From Rhodocaloribacter litoris (GTDB taxonomy: Bacteria > Bacteroidota > Rhodothermia > Rhodothermales > ISCAR-4553), in NCBI RefSeq assembly GCF_011682235.2, contig NZ_CP076718.1, positions 2,151,759-2,215,758 on the forward strand: DNA of 64,000 nucleotides, written 5' to 3'. Shown here piece by piece: positions 1-8,760 of the stretch; within the stretch, counting starts at the first letter, position 1, and the number at the start of each line of letters is the position of its first letter. The notes beneath the pieces are model-generated. The model saw nothing but the letters and a program-made list of their open reading frames with translations. It did not search any database and was not told the DNA's origin. Position numbers and translations under genes: made by a program.

Positions 1-33
1 CGAGCCCGTGCCCTGAAGAAAGCGCTCGAATGA
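1..33 (+). CDS. 3' end of an upstream gene (partial)
   Basis: Only the last ten codons and a TGA stop lie in the window, in the frame that starts at base 1 and ends RALKKALE. The stop is 19 bases before the next ATG and directly ahead of its ribosome binding site, so the gene is probably co-transcribed with the S41 peptidase. Nothing about its function can be read from ten residues. Confidence 0.3.
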   Translation, partial: RARALKKALE

Positions 34-52
34 GGCGCGGAGGTGCAGGTTG

Positions 53-1786
53 ATGAAAAGCAAGACCTTCTTCGGACGCGTGCACGTCCGGCTGCTTGCC
101 GGCCTCTTCGTGGCACTCGCGCTCGGCTTCGCCGTGGGCTTCTGGGTGCCGCGGGACGACGACTTCTTCGCCCTGCGCAAGAACTACCAGATCTTCGGCG
201 CGCTCTACGAGGAACTCGTCGCCGGCTACGTGGACCGGCTCGACCCGGAGAAGCTCATGCGCCGGGGCATCGACGCGATGCTGCGCGACCTCGACCCGTA
301 CACGGTCTTCTATGACCAGGCCGACCATGCCGACATCGACATCATGATGCGGGGCCGGTACGGCGGCGTCGGGCTGAACGCGGCGTTCTTCGACGGCAAG
401 CTGACGGTGACCGCGCCGGTGGAAGGGACCAGCAGCTACCGCCAGGGGGTGCGCGCCGGCGACGTCATCACCCACATCGCCGGCCAGCCGACCGAGGGCC
501 TGACACTCGACGACGTGCAAAACCTGCTGCGCGGCGAACCGGGCACGACGGTCGAGATCACGGTCGAGCGCGCGGGCGAACCGGCCCCGCTTCACTTCCT
601 GCTCATGCGCGAGCAGGTGCGCCTCAAGAACCTGTCCTTCCACGGCTTCGTGGACGACGACACCGCCGCCGGCATCGGGTACATCAAGCTCGATCGCTTC
701 GCCGAGGGGGCCGCAGCCGACGTCCGGCAGGCCCTGCAGGACCTGCAGCGGACGGGCCGGCTGCGCGGGCTGATTCTCGACCTGCGGGACAATCCCGGCG
801 GCCTGCTCGAAGCCGCCGTCGAGATCGCCGGCCTGTTCGTCCCCCGCCACACGGCCCTCGTCTCGACGCGTGGCCGGCAGCCGGAGAGCGAGCGGGTCTA
901 CCGGACCCCTCAGGCCCCGCTGGCACCGGAGCTGCCCCTGGCCGTGCTGGTGAACGGGCTGAGCGCCTCGGCCAGCGAGATCGTCGCCGGGGCCCTGCAG
1001 GACCTCGACCGCGCCGTCATCGTCGGGGAACGCTCCTTCGGAAAGGGGCTCGTGCAGATCGTCCGCCCGCTGCCCTACAACACCTCGCTGAAGCTGACCA
1101 CGGCCCGCTACTACATCCCCAGCGGGCGCAGCATCCAAGCGCTCGACTACGGCCGCCACGACGGCACCGCCACCACCACACCCGACTCGCTCCGCCACGC
1201 GTTCACCACCGCCGGCGGGCGCACCGTCTTCGACGGGCGCGGCGTCGAGCCGGACGTCGAGGCCGCCCCCGAGGCACCGGGGGCCCTGGAACAGGCCCTC
1301 GACCGCCGGGCCGCCTTCCTCTTCTTCGCCAGCCACTTCGCCGCCACCCATCCGCTCCCCGAAGGGGACGGCAGCGCCAGTGACCGCTTCGCCCGGACCT
1401 TCGGGGTCGCCCCGGCCGACTTCGAGGTGAGCGACACCGTGCTGGACGCCTTCCGGTCGTGGCTCGACACCCAGCACTTCACCTACCAGACCCCCGCCGA
1501 GCATACCCTGGCAACCCTCACGGAGCGGCTCGAAGAAAGCGGCTACATGGCGGAGACCGGCGACGAGGTAGCCGCCCTCCGCGCCGAGATCGAGCGCCAG
1601 AAAGCGGCCGACTTCGAACGCCACCGGGCGCGGCTGAAAGAGCGGCTCCGCACCGAGCTCCTGGCCCGCTACCTGAGCGAGGAAGCCCGGATCCGGGCCT
1701 CGATGACCCACGACCAGACGGTGCGCGCCGCCTTCCGGCTCCTGCAGGATTCGGCGGCCTACGCCGCCATCCTGCGCCCCCGGTGA
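53..1786 (+). CDS. S41 family C-terminal processing peptidase (CtpA-like)
   Basis: This is a periplasmic serine protease of the tail-specific (CTP/S41) family, which cleaves proteins near their C-termini. An N-terminal membrane segment lies at about residues 11-30, followed by a PDZ-type substrate-binding domain at about 95-180. The S41 catalytic core follows, with the serine in LSASASEIVAG and the general-base lysine in SFGKGLVQ about 25 residues later. The last 200 residues are charged and helical, as in longer Bacteroidetes CTPs. I chose ATG 53 because GGAGGT lies about nine bases upstream; an in-frame TTG at 50 is possible. Its stop overlaps the GTG of the next gene. The substrate is not predictable from sequence. 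Confidence 0.93.
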   Translation: MKSKTFFGRVHVRLLAGLFVALALGFAVGFWVPRDDDFFALRKNYQIFGALYEELVAGYVDRLDPEKLMRRGIDAMLRDLDPYTVFYDQADHADIDIMMRGRYGGVGLNAAFFDGKLTVTAPVEGTSSYRQGVRAGDVITHIAGQPTEGLTLDDVQNLLRGEPGTTVEITVERAGEPAPLHFLLMREQVRLKNLSFHGFVDDDTAAGIGYIKLDRFAEGAAADVRQALQDLQRTGRLRGLILDLRDNPGGLLEAAVEIAGLFVPRHTALVSTRGRQPESERVYRTPQAPLAPELPLAVLVNGLSASASEIVAGALQDLDRAVIVGERSFGKGLVQIVRPLPYNTSLKLTTARYYIPSGRSIQALDYGRHDGTATTTPDSLRHAFTTAGGRTVFDGRGVEPDVEAAPEAPGALEQALDRRAAFLFFASHFAATHPLPEGDGSASDRFARTFGVAPADFEVSDTVLDAFRSWLDTQHFTYQTPAEHTLATLTERLEESGYMAETGDEVAALRAEIERQKAADFERHRARLKERLRTELLARYLSEEARIRASMTHDQTVRAAFRLLQDSAAYAAILRPR

Positions 1787-2616
1787 GTACGGCACTGCTG
1801 CTCTTCCTCGCCGGCCTGGCTGCCGGCTTCCTCGGCGGGCTCGTGGGCGTCGGGGGGGGGATCATCTTCGCCCCGGTGCTGCTCTTCTACTACCGGAGCG
1901 CAGGCGTTCCACCGGAAGTGCTGGCCCCGCTGACCATCGGCACCAGCCTGCTCTGCACCTTCGTCGTGGCCGTGGCGAGTGCGTGGTTTCAACACCGGCG
2001 CCGGGCCGTGGAACCCCGCGTGGCCCTCTTTGCCGGCCTCTCGAGTGCGGCGGCCGTCTTCGCGATGACGCGCTTCGTGACGACGCAGCCGTGGTATGAC
2101 GCCACCGTGTTTCAGATCGTCTTCAGCCTGCTGCTGCTGGCCACCGTGGTGCAGATGATCCGGCCGCCGCGTCATGGAAGGGTTCCGCCTGAAGCCGAGG
2201 GGACCCCTTCCCGCGACCGGGTACCCTGGCCCGCACTCTTCGGTGTCGGCGCCGCAGCAGGGGCCGTGGCTTCCGCAGTGGGCGTCGGCGGCGGCGTGGT
2301 CCTCGTACCGGCCTACCATCACCTGCTGCGCCTGCCCATCCACCGGGCCGTGGGGACGTCCAGCGCCACGATTCCTCTCATCGCGCTGCTCGGCGTGGTC
2401 GGCTATGCCATTGCCGGTTCCGATGCGACCGTGCCGGGTACCGCCCTCGGCTACGTCGATGCCGGGCGGGCGCTGCTGCTTGCACTGCCCGCCCTCTTCT
2501 CCGCACGCCTGGGCGTGTGGACGGCCCACCGCATCGACACGCGGGCGCTGCGCCTCAGCTTCGCCGTAGTCGCCGTCTTCGTGGCGCTGCGCCTGCTCTA
2601 CGGCGCCCTCGGTTGA
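1783..2616 (+). CDS. TauE/SafE family sulfite/organosulfonate exporter-like membrane protein
   Basis: A 277-residue, very hydrophobic protein with two related halves, each opening with a glycine-rich membrane segment (GGLVGVGGGI near the N-terminus and AVGVGGGVVLVP in the middle). This internal repeat is typical of the TauE/SafE (DUF81) permeases, which export sulfite, sulfoacetate or similar anions across the inner membrane. About eight membrane segments can be read. The start is a GTG overlapping the peptidase stop (GTGA), which indicates translational coupling. An upstream extension in the same frame exists but lies inside the peptidase gene and is not membrane-like. The substrate is unknown. 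Confidence 0.88.
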   Translation: MSTALLLFLAGLAAGFLGGLVGVGGGIIFAPVLLFYYRSAGVPPEVLAPLTIGTSLLCTFVVAVASAWFQHRRRAVEPRVALFAGLSSAAAVFAMTRFVTTQPWYDATVFQIVFSLLLLATVVQMIRPPRHGRVPPEAEGTPSRDRVPWPALFGVGAAAGAVASAVGVGGGVVLVPAYHHLLRLPIHRAVGTSSATIPLIALLGVVGYAIAGSDATVPGTALGYVDAGRALLLALPALFSARLGVWTAHRIDTRALRLSFAVVAVFVALRLLYGALG

Positions 2617-2739
2617 GGCGACATACGAACCCGGTAGCCGCGACCGGGCACGGCGCACCTGCGGCTTCCCCCGGATTGCATCGAGGCCGCCGGCATTTCG
2701 AAACACCCCACCGCGCCCTGGAAGAGGTCGTACCCGGTA

Positions 2740-3714
2740 TCAGGCCTCCTCACCGACGGCAACGGGGCGCTGTGTCAGCTGCGCCCAGGTCCGCTCGGCA
2801 AAGTCGTAGAAGGGCTGTTTCTGATGAATCCAGCCGAAGTGCAGCGCAAAAGGTGTCACGTCCATATAGTCCCCGCGACCGGGGATGCGCGTGCATACGG
2901 CCATCAACAGATCGCGCAGCCGGACGTTGGGCATGAAACGCAGGCTGTGGACGAAGCGATCGCTGTAGTAGCGACAGACGACCTGCTCGAAATCCGGATC
3001 GCAGGCAACGAAGTCTCCGACGAAGTCGAGCTGGGGGCTGTTGTAGCCCTGGTGCCAGAGAAAGACGGGCAGGTGCAGGCGGCTCATCGCCATGGCCATG
3101 CTCCATTCGCAGGATTCTTCGCTGCGTCCTTCGTCGAGGCGGCTGCGGAAGTGGGTTTCGGCGCGCCGGGCGAGGAAATCCCGGGCCGTCTCACACACAC
3201 GGGCCGTCAGCTCCGGATCCCGGCTGTAGATCATCCCGGCCTGCACCCGGGGCAAGTGGGTGAGGCCGAAGCGGCGCAGCGTCCGATCCCGCCGGTTGAG
3301 GAGAAAGTCGACGATGACGCCGAGTCCCTTGGGCCCGCCGAAGTAGAAGTCGGCCCGGGGCAGGCCGGTGGCGGTGAACGGGAAGGCTGCGAGTTGTTGC
3401 CAGAGGGGGTCGGGGTTGCGGCACCAGACCATGTCGGCATCGACGAAGAGCGTCCGTTCGAAAGGCATGAAGCGCTCGAGGTGGTGCTTGAAGCCAACGA
3501 TGGAACGATGGGCCTCGGGCAGATCGCCGAGGTGGGCGAAAAGGGTGTCGAGGCCGTGTCGTACCAGCAGGTCCCGGTGCTCCGGCGTGCAGTAGAGCGC
3601 CACGGGCCGCGTCGTATCGTGGCGCCGCAACGTCACCACCGAAGCGACCACATGGCGCAGGTACCGCGCGGCGCCATACGAGTGCAGGACGTATCCTTCG
3701 GCGGGCGTCGGCAT
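2740..3714 (-). CDS. Glycosyltransferase-like protein (nucleotide-diphospho-sugar transferase fold)
   Basis: The protein looks like a GT-A fold glycosyltransferase. The start YVLHSYG is followed by a Rossmann-like half and, near residue 95, by the acidic motif LFVDADMVW, which fits the DxD metal/nucleotide-sugar site. There is no signal peptide or membrane segment, so it is probably cytosolic. It stands alone between two divergent or convergent neighbours and no sugar-biosynthesis genes are adjacent, so the acceptor is unknown. ATG 3714 is used; a GTG five codons upstream (3729) is an alternative and neither has a good ribosome binding site. The family assignment is by motif only. Confidence 0.7.
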   Translation of the reverse strand: MPTPAEGYVLHSYGAARYLRHVVASVVTLRRHDTTRPVALYCTPEHRDLLVRHGLDTLFAHLGDLPEAHRSIVGFKHHLERFMPFERTLFVDADMVWCRNPDPLWQQLAAFPFTATGLPRADFYFGGPKGLGVIVDFLLNRRDRTLRRFGLTHLPRVQAGMIYSRDPELTARVCETARDFLARRAETHFRSRLDEGRSEESCEWSMAMAMSRLHLPVFLWHQGYNSPQLDFVGDFVACDPDFEQVVCRYYSDRFVHSLRFMPNVRLRDLLMAVCTRIPGRGDYMDVTPFALHFGWIHQKQPFYDFAERTWAQLTQRPVAVGEEA

Positions 3715-3811
3715 GTTCTGGCTGCTCACGGGGCCGTATAAGCGCTTGCAAACTGTACCGGTACGCCGCCCCCGGCGCGAGGTTCTTTGAAAAAGACGTT
3801 GACCGGCCGGG

Positions 3812-4438
3812 TCAGGTGGTCCCGCTTTCGGCCAGGGCCTTGTCGCGGCGTTCGCGCAGGCGTTCCATGAGCACCTCGAAGCCCCGCTTTCGAATCAGCG
3901 ACTGAAACGAGCGGGCATAGCCTTCGGCCGTACTCACGTCGTCGAGGATGATGTCGTGGACCCACCATTGCCCGTCGTGGTAGCCGAGTTCGTATTCGAT
4001 CTTCATTTCCACCTCGTTGTAGGTGGTCGTCGTGACGACGTGGGCCCGGTTCCCCTCGACGGTGATCTCGTCGTAGGTCACCTTGCTGCGATAGGCGTCG
4101 AGGTTGGAGAGGGAGTGGGCCCGCACGATGTCGCTGAAGACCTCGACGAACTCCGCCCGCTGTGCGGGGGTCAATTCGTCCCAGTACTTGCCGAGGGCGG
4201 CGCGCCCCATGGCCGCGAAGTCGATGTTGGCGTTGATGACGTCCTTGAGTTGCTCGCGCTGGCGGTCGGTGAACGTCTCCTTATCGCCGAGGAGCGCTTT
4301 GATCTCGCGGTCGCGCTGTTCGAGCAGGGCCCGCACCTCCCGGGCGCGATCCTGGGCAAGGGCGTGCCGTACGGGAAGCCAAAAGGCGCCCACGATCAGC
4401 AAAAGGAGCAGGCCGGATCTGTTCAACATAGCATACAT
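3812..4438 (-). CDS. MlaC/Ttg2D-like phospholipid-binding ABC transporter periplasmic protein
   Basis: A 208-residue exported protein with an N-terminal hydrophobic signal (LLLLLIVGAFWLPV, then ALAQ as a likely cleavage site). The mature part matches the MlaC/Tgt2 family layout: RxxIKALL near the start, INANIDFAAMGRAALGKYW, a conserved tyrosine-rich middle (TTYNEVEMKIEYEL) and WWVHDIILDDVS near the end. MlaC proteins ferry phospholipids between outer and inner membrane for an MlaFEDB-type ABC transporter, or act in related lipid traffic. No MlaFEDB genes are in the window. It follows a TolC-like gene with a 61-base gap, so the two are probably co-transcribed. The start could be ATG 4438 or 4429. 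Confidence 0.85.
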   Translation of the reverse strand: MYAMLNRSGLLLLLIVGAFWLPVRHALAQDRAREVRALLEQRDREIKALLGDKETFTDRQREQLKDVINANIDFAAMGRAALGKYWDELTPAQRAEFVEVFSDIVRAHSLSNLDAYRSKVTYDEITVEGNRAHVVTTTTYNEVEMKIEYELGYHDGQWWVHDIILDDVSTAEGYARSFQSLIRKRGFEVLMERLRERRDKALAESGTT

Positions 4439-4499
4439 GGCGTTTCGTCGAGGCCGGGTTGACGGGCCGTGCAGTGCCCGCCCCGGGATGGTGACGGTG

Positions 4500-5915
4500 T
4501 CAGTCAACAAGCGTGCCGTTTCCGGCATCGCCCGGCAGGAGGCCGGCGGCGCGTTGCAGCCGCAGCACGGCGACGTTGTAGGCCCGGATGGCTTCGTAAA
4601 CCGCCGCCTGCAGTTCCAGGTTCGCCTGCACGGCCTTGATGAGGTTGTCGGTGTCGCCGATGTCGAGGTCGAAGTTGATCTGTTCGGTGCGCAGCCACTC
4701 CTTGCTGAGACGCAGGGCTTCCTCCCGGGCGGCCAGGGCCTCCCGGGCGATGGAGACGTTGCGATAGGCCTCTTCCACCTCGAACAGGATGAGCTGCCGG
4801 GCCGCCTCCGCCTGAAAGCGCACCTCTTCGTAGGCGGCCCGGGCCTGCTCGACGCGGGCACGGGTCTGGGCAAAGTTGAGCTTTTGCCGGAGGCCCAGCC
4901 CCACCTGTACCCCGCGGGACAGGAAGGGGTCGCCCACATACGGGTTACGCTGGCGGTGACGGCCGGCGATGGCCGAGAAGGTGGCCGAGGCTCCGAGAAA
5001 CAGCTTGGGGTAATAGTCCGACCGGGCCACGTCGATGAGGGCTTCGCGGGCGGCGAGACCGGCCTCGGCCTGGGCCAGCTCGGGGCGGCGGGCCAGCGCC
5101 CGGGCCGTGTAGGCCTCGAGAGGCTCCAGCGTGAAGGCTACGGGTTCGAGGGTGGCGTCCACGGGCACCACGACCGTCCCCTCGGGCAGGAAAAGCTGGC
5201 GGGCCAGCGCCGCCTGCGCCGTGAGGTATTTCTGCTCGACCTCCGCGGCACGGCGCCGGAGTTCCTGTTCCGTGATCAGCACCTGAAACCGGTCGGCCTC
5301 GTCGACGTCCTCGGCGCCTTCGTCCAGGAGTTTCTCGATCTCGGCTTTGGCGCGGGCCACGGCGTCGCCGGCCTCGCCGGCCACACGGCGAAGGGCGCCG
5401 GCGAGGAGCAGGTTGTAGTACAGCTCGCCGGTGCGGAGGGCTACCTCGGCCTCCTTCGCCTGCACCGCCGCCGATTCCACCGCCACCCCGTGCTGCGCTG
5501 CCCGGATGTTTCCCCCCAGCTCGCCCCAGGTATAGAGGGGCTGGAGCATCTCCACCTCGACGCGGGTGAACGGGCGCAGGTCGTCCCAGTCATTGCGCAC
5601 GTCGGGGTTCAGGTAAAGGGCGTCGACCGGGGTGTCGCCGACGTTTTTCAGGCCGGGACCGGGCGCATGGGCCGAGGTGAAGTTGAACTCGGTCAGGAAC
5701 CGGCTGGCGCGGGCCAGCCCGGCGCGGGCCTCGGCAAAGTCGCGTTCCGCCGCCACGGCCCCCACCTCGGGGCTCACGGCGAGCGCCCGGCCGATGGCTT
5801 CGGCCAGGCCGAGGTGCACGGTGTCGGCCGGCACGGGCTGGGCGAGCGCGGAACACCCGCCGGGGACGAGAAGGAGGCAGGCAAACAGACGCAGGGCAGC
5901 GGCACGGGTCATCAT
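4500..5915 (-). CDS. TolC family outer membrane efflux protein
   Basis: A 471-residue outer-membrane channel protein of the TolC/OEP family. An N-terminal signal (LRLFACLLLVPGGCSALAQ, possibly a lipoprotein cysteine) is followed by two related halves rich in long amphipathic helices. The halves hold the usual OEP features: LAEAIGRALAVSPE at the start of the first repeat, and ELAQAEAGLAAREALIDVARSDYYPKL repeat-type helices with strand segments in the second. It would form a trimeric periplasm-spanning tunnel for type I secretion or RND/ABC efflux. No inner-membrane pump is adjacent; instead an MlaC-like gene follows. The start chosen is the MMTR double ATG, which places the signal peptide at the N-terminus; an in-frame start at 5948 is also open. 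Confidence 0.88.
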   Translation of the reverse strand: MMTRAAALRLFACLLLVPGGCSALAQPVPADTVHLGLAEAIGRALAVSPEVGAVAAERDFAEARAGLARASRFLTEFNFTSAHAPGPGLKNVGDTPVDALYLNPDVRNDWDDLRPFTRVEVEMLQPLYTWGELGGNIRAAQHGVAVESAAVQAKEAEVALRTGELYYNLLLAGALRRVAGEAGDAVARAKAEIEKLLDEGAEDVDEADRFQVLITEQELRRRAAEVEQKYLTAQAALARQLFLPEGTVVVPVDATLEPVAFTLEPLEAYTARALARRPELAQAEAGLAAREALIDVARSDYYPKLFLGASATFSAIAGRHRQRNPYVGDPFLSRGVQVGLGLRQKLNFAQTRARVEQARAAYEEVRFQAEAARQLILFEVEEAYRNVSIAREALAAREEALRLSKEWLRTEQINFDLDIGDTDNLIKAVQANLELQAAVYEAIRAYNVAVLRLQRAAGLLPGDAGNGTLVD

Positions 5916-6086
5916 GATCGAGGCATCCGGCGAGAAGGGGTTCGGCACGGGACGACGCGGCTACGCAGCCGCTCCGGCGCGCGCCAAGGTAACGCAGCGC
6001 CCGCCCGAAGGTTTGCCGCACGGAACGCGTGGCGCGTCCAAAGCGCCGGGCGTATCCCGCCCCTGATGCGTCCCTGCCCGCCGGCC

Positions 6087-8738
6087 CTATGCGGCCGCCA
6101 GCAACGTACGCACCTCCTCGCCGGGGATCTCCTGCCGCTGCACCAGGGCATCTGCCAGGGCCTCCAGGGCCCCGGCCCGCGCCCGCAGCTTGCCCAGGAC
6201 CGTGGCATAGGCCTCGTTCAGGATGCGCCCGGCTTCCTCGCGCTCGGCCCGCCCGGGTGTCTCGGACCAGATAAGCCGCCGTTCGGGACCCAGGCCGTAC
6301 CGGGTCGTCAGCAGCAGGGCAAAGTGGCTCGCCACCTTGAGGTCGTGCTGCGCGCCCCCCGTGACCCCCTCCGGGCCGAAAACGATCTCCTCGGCCGCGC
6401 GACCGGCCAGCAGCACCTCGATCTCCTCCAGGTATTCTTTCCGGGTCAGCAGCGCCCGCTCGGAGGGCATGCTGGCCACGAAGCCCAGGCGCCCGTCGGC
6501 ACGGGGCACGACGGACACGAACGTCAGATCCGCGGCGCGGGTCTGGCTCAGGAAGGAGGCCACGGCGTGCCCGGCTTCATGTACGGCCACGCGGCGCAGT
6601 TCAGTGGGCGTCAGCCGGGGCGAGGTGCCGGGATCGCGCGGCTTGCTCGTGATCTCGTCGATCAGGTCGGCCTGGCAGAGCGCCCGTCTCTGCTTGCGCG
6701 CCCGCCGGACGGCCCCCCGGACGAACAGCTCCACGTCCGCCCCGGTCTTGCCGAACGCCAGCGCCCCGAGGGCCCGGACGTCGACGTCCGGGGCCACCTC
6801 CGCCGCGTACTCGTCCAGGTAATGCCGGAAGATCCGCGCCAGGGCCTCGACGTTGGGGTGTGGGATCTCGATGACACGGTCGAGCCGGCCGGCCCGTTTC
6901 AGGGCCGGGTCGATCCGGTCCAGGTGGTTCGTGGCGGCGATGACGACGACCGGGGCCTCGGGATCCATGCCCTGTAACTGTTCCAGCAGGGCATTGACGA
7001 CCTGGGTGCCATACTGGGCGTTGTGCCCGGCGAAGGCCTCCCGGTTGCCGATGCTGTCGATCTCGTCGATGAAGAGGATGGCGGGAGCGAAGCGGCGGGC
7101 AAGGGCGAAGTCGGCCCGCAGGGCCCGGATGTGGTCGTTCAGATAGCCGGCGGCCTGCCAGCTCGAAGCGCTGGCGCTGACGAAGCGGATGCCGCAGTCC
7201 CGGGCGATGGCCCGGGCCAGGGTCGTCTTGCCGGTGCCGGGGGCGCCGACGAGCAGAACACCCCGGTCCACATGCTGCCAGGCAAGCCGCCCGGCGATGG
7301 CGTCGTGGATGTCGGCGATCAGATCCTCGGCGAAGATGCGGGCCTCGCCCAGCCCGTGCAGGTCTTTGAGGCCCAGCCCGTCGACGGGTTCAACGTCACG
7401 GAGGCGTTCGCGGGCCCGATCGCGGATGTAGGCCAGGGCTTCCCCGGGCGGTAGCCCGAGCCCCTGCGGGTGCTGGAAGTCGGCGTGGTGGACGTGGGTG
7501 ACCCAGTGCGTGTCTTCGTCCTGCCAGTCCTCCGGCAGTGCGGTTCGCATGATGCGAAGGAACAGGTGACGGAACAGGTCCGGGTCGAGGCGGGGCAACC
7601 GGAGGGTCAGGTCGACCACCCGGCGGAGGCTCTCGGGCAGGTCGCCTGCCCGCTCACAGCCGATCAGGCAGGCGACGTCCCGGGCGGCGATCTCGTGGGC
7701 GACCCGCTCCACGTCGATGAGGCTCCGGTAGGAATGAAACGGCAGGAGCAGGACGCCCTTGCCGCTCTCCGGCACACGAACGTGCAGGCGCGTGTCGTCG
7801 CCGGTGTCCACTTCGGGCCGTACCCAGGCCAGTTGCTGGCCGGATGCCAGGCGTTCCTGCACGATGTGCGCCACCGTCTCTTCGACGAAGGGCAGGGTGC
7901 TCTCGATCGCCACCACCGGCGCGGCCACCGCCACCAGCTGGGCGAACCGGTCGAGCGCCGTGCGGCCCCGGAGCCGGGCATTGAAATGGGTGAGCAGCTG
8001 CGACGCCTCCTGCCGGTGCAACGCCTGTTCGAGCAAGAGCTCGACGAAAGCCCGCAGGATGGCTGCCCCGGTGAGGCCGGTGTAGGCCACCCCCTGCAGG
8101 CGCGCCAGCAGCACACCGGGCGCGTAGAGCTCGGGCAGGACCGGGACGAGCGCCCCCGGAACGTTCCTCACCAGCAGCAGGTCATCGACCATCTCGACGC
8201 GCCGGTCCGCACCGACGGCAAAGAGGCAGGCAAAGAGATCGCCGCCGTAATGAACGGGAACCCGCAGGAGAAAACGGCCGCGGCCGTCCCGTCCTTCATG
8301 TTTGAGCGGCGCGACCATCCCCGCGACGGCCGCAGCCTGCCCATCGCCTTCGGGCGGCTCGGACGCCAGCGCCTCGAGCAGGACGAACGGTCCCGCCTCG
8401 CCGCGCACGGCAAAGCAAAAGAGGCGCAGGTAGTCGGCGACGTTCTCCGCCGTCAGCGCCCCTTCCGTGGCATTCAGCGGCTGAAACGGCTCGCTGGTGC
8501 CGTCGAGCACCACGACCCGTTCGTCGCCCGCCAGGGCGAACACGTCCAGCGGCTCGCCGCCGTCCGCCCGGAGGGTCAGGTGATACAGGTCGACGCCCGC
8601 ATAGCACGCGAGGTCGGCCACCCGCCCTTCCACCCCGGCGAGCCCGGGCACACCGGCCCGTTCGTCCCCGAAGATGCGCACCGCCAGCCGCCCGGCCTCC
8701 GGGACGGAAAGGGGCTCCCATTTCCATTGATCCAGCAT
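6087..8738 (-). CDS. Soluble FtsH-like AAA+ ATPase / M41 zinc protease with a novel N-terminal domain
   Basis: An 883-residue protein whose C-terminal 400 residues follow FtsH: Walker A GAPGTGKT (498-505), Walker B ILFIDEIDS (554-562), arginine-finger region KRAGRLDRVIEIP (614-626), zinc motif HEAGH (720-724) and a third ligand aspartate in GGAQHDL (799). FtsH-type enzymes unfold and degrade proteins. Unlike FtsH it has no N-terminal membrane segments. Residues 40-190 are instead an unrecognised domain that also occurs twice in the 713-aa protein two genes upstream. Residues 280-400 resemble a degenerate second AAA+ module without Walker motifs. GGAG lies about ten bases before ATG 8738. It is the last gene of a leftward three-gene unit, 22 bases after the beta-helix gene. 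The domain calls are firm; the biological role is unknown. Confidence 0.9.
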   Translation of the reverse strand: MLDQWKWEPLSVPEAGRLAVRIFGDERAGVPGLAGVEGRVADLACYAGVDLYHLTLRADGGEPLDVFALAGDERVVVLDGTSEPFQPLNATEGALTAENVADYLRLFCFAVRGEAGPFVLLEALASEPPEGDGQAAAVAGMVAPLKHEGRDGRGRFLLRVPVHYGGDLFACLFAVGADRRVEMVDDLLLVRNVPGALVPVLPELYAPGVLLARLQGVAYTGLTGAAILRAFVELLLEQALHRQEASQLLTHFNARLRGRTALDRFAQLVAVAAPVVAIESTLPFVEETVAHIVQERLASGQQLAWVRPEVDTGDDTRLHVRVPESGKGVLLLPFHSYRSLIDVERVAHEIAARDVACLIGCERAGDLPESLRRVVDLTLRLPRLDPDLFRHLFLRIMRTALPEDWQDEDTHWVTHVHHADFQHPQGLGLPPGEALAYIRDRARERLRDVEPVDGLGLKDLHGLGEARIFAEDLIADIHDAIAGRLAWQHVDRGVLLVGAPGTGKTTLARAIARDCGIRFVSASASSWQAAGYLNDHIRALRADFALARRFAPAILFIDEIDSIGNREAFAGHNAQYGTQVVNALLEQLQGMDPEAPVVVIAATNHLDRIDPALKRAGRLDRVIEIPHPNVEALARIFRHYLDEYAAEVAPDVDVRALGALAFGKTGADVELFVRGAVRRARKQRRALCQADLIDEITSKPRDPGTSPRLTPTELRRVAVHEAGHAVASFLSQTRAADLTFVSVVPRADGRLGFVASMPSERALLTRKEYLEEIEVLLAGRAAEEIVFGPEGVTGGAQHDLKVASHFALLLTTRYGLGPERRLIWSETPGRAEREEAGRILNEAYATVLGKLRARAGALEALADALVQRQEIPGEEVRTLLAAA

Positions 8739-8760
8739 CGAAGCAATCTCCGTCTGTTTC

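Noticed and set aside
4104..6977. A 957-codon plus-strand open frame across the MlaC-like, TolC-like and protease genes
   Set aside because: It crosses three genes with clear families on the other strand and has low-complexity composition.
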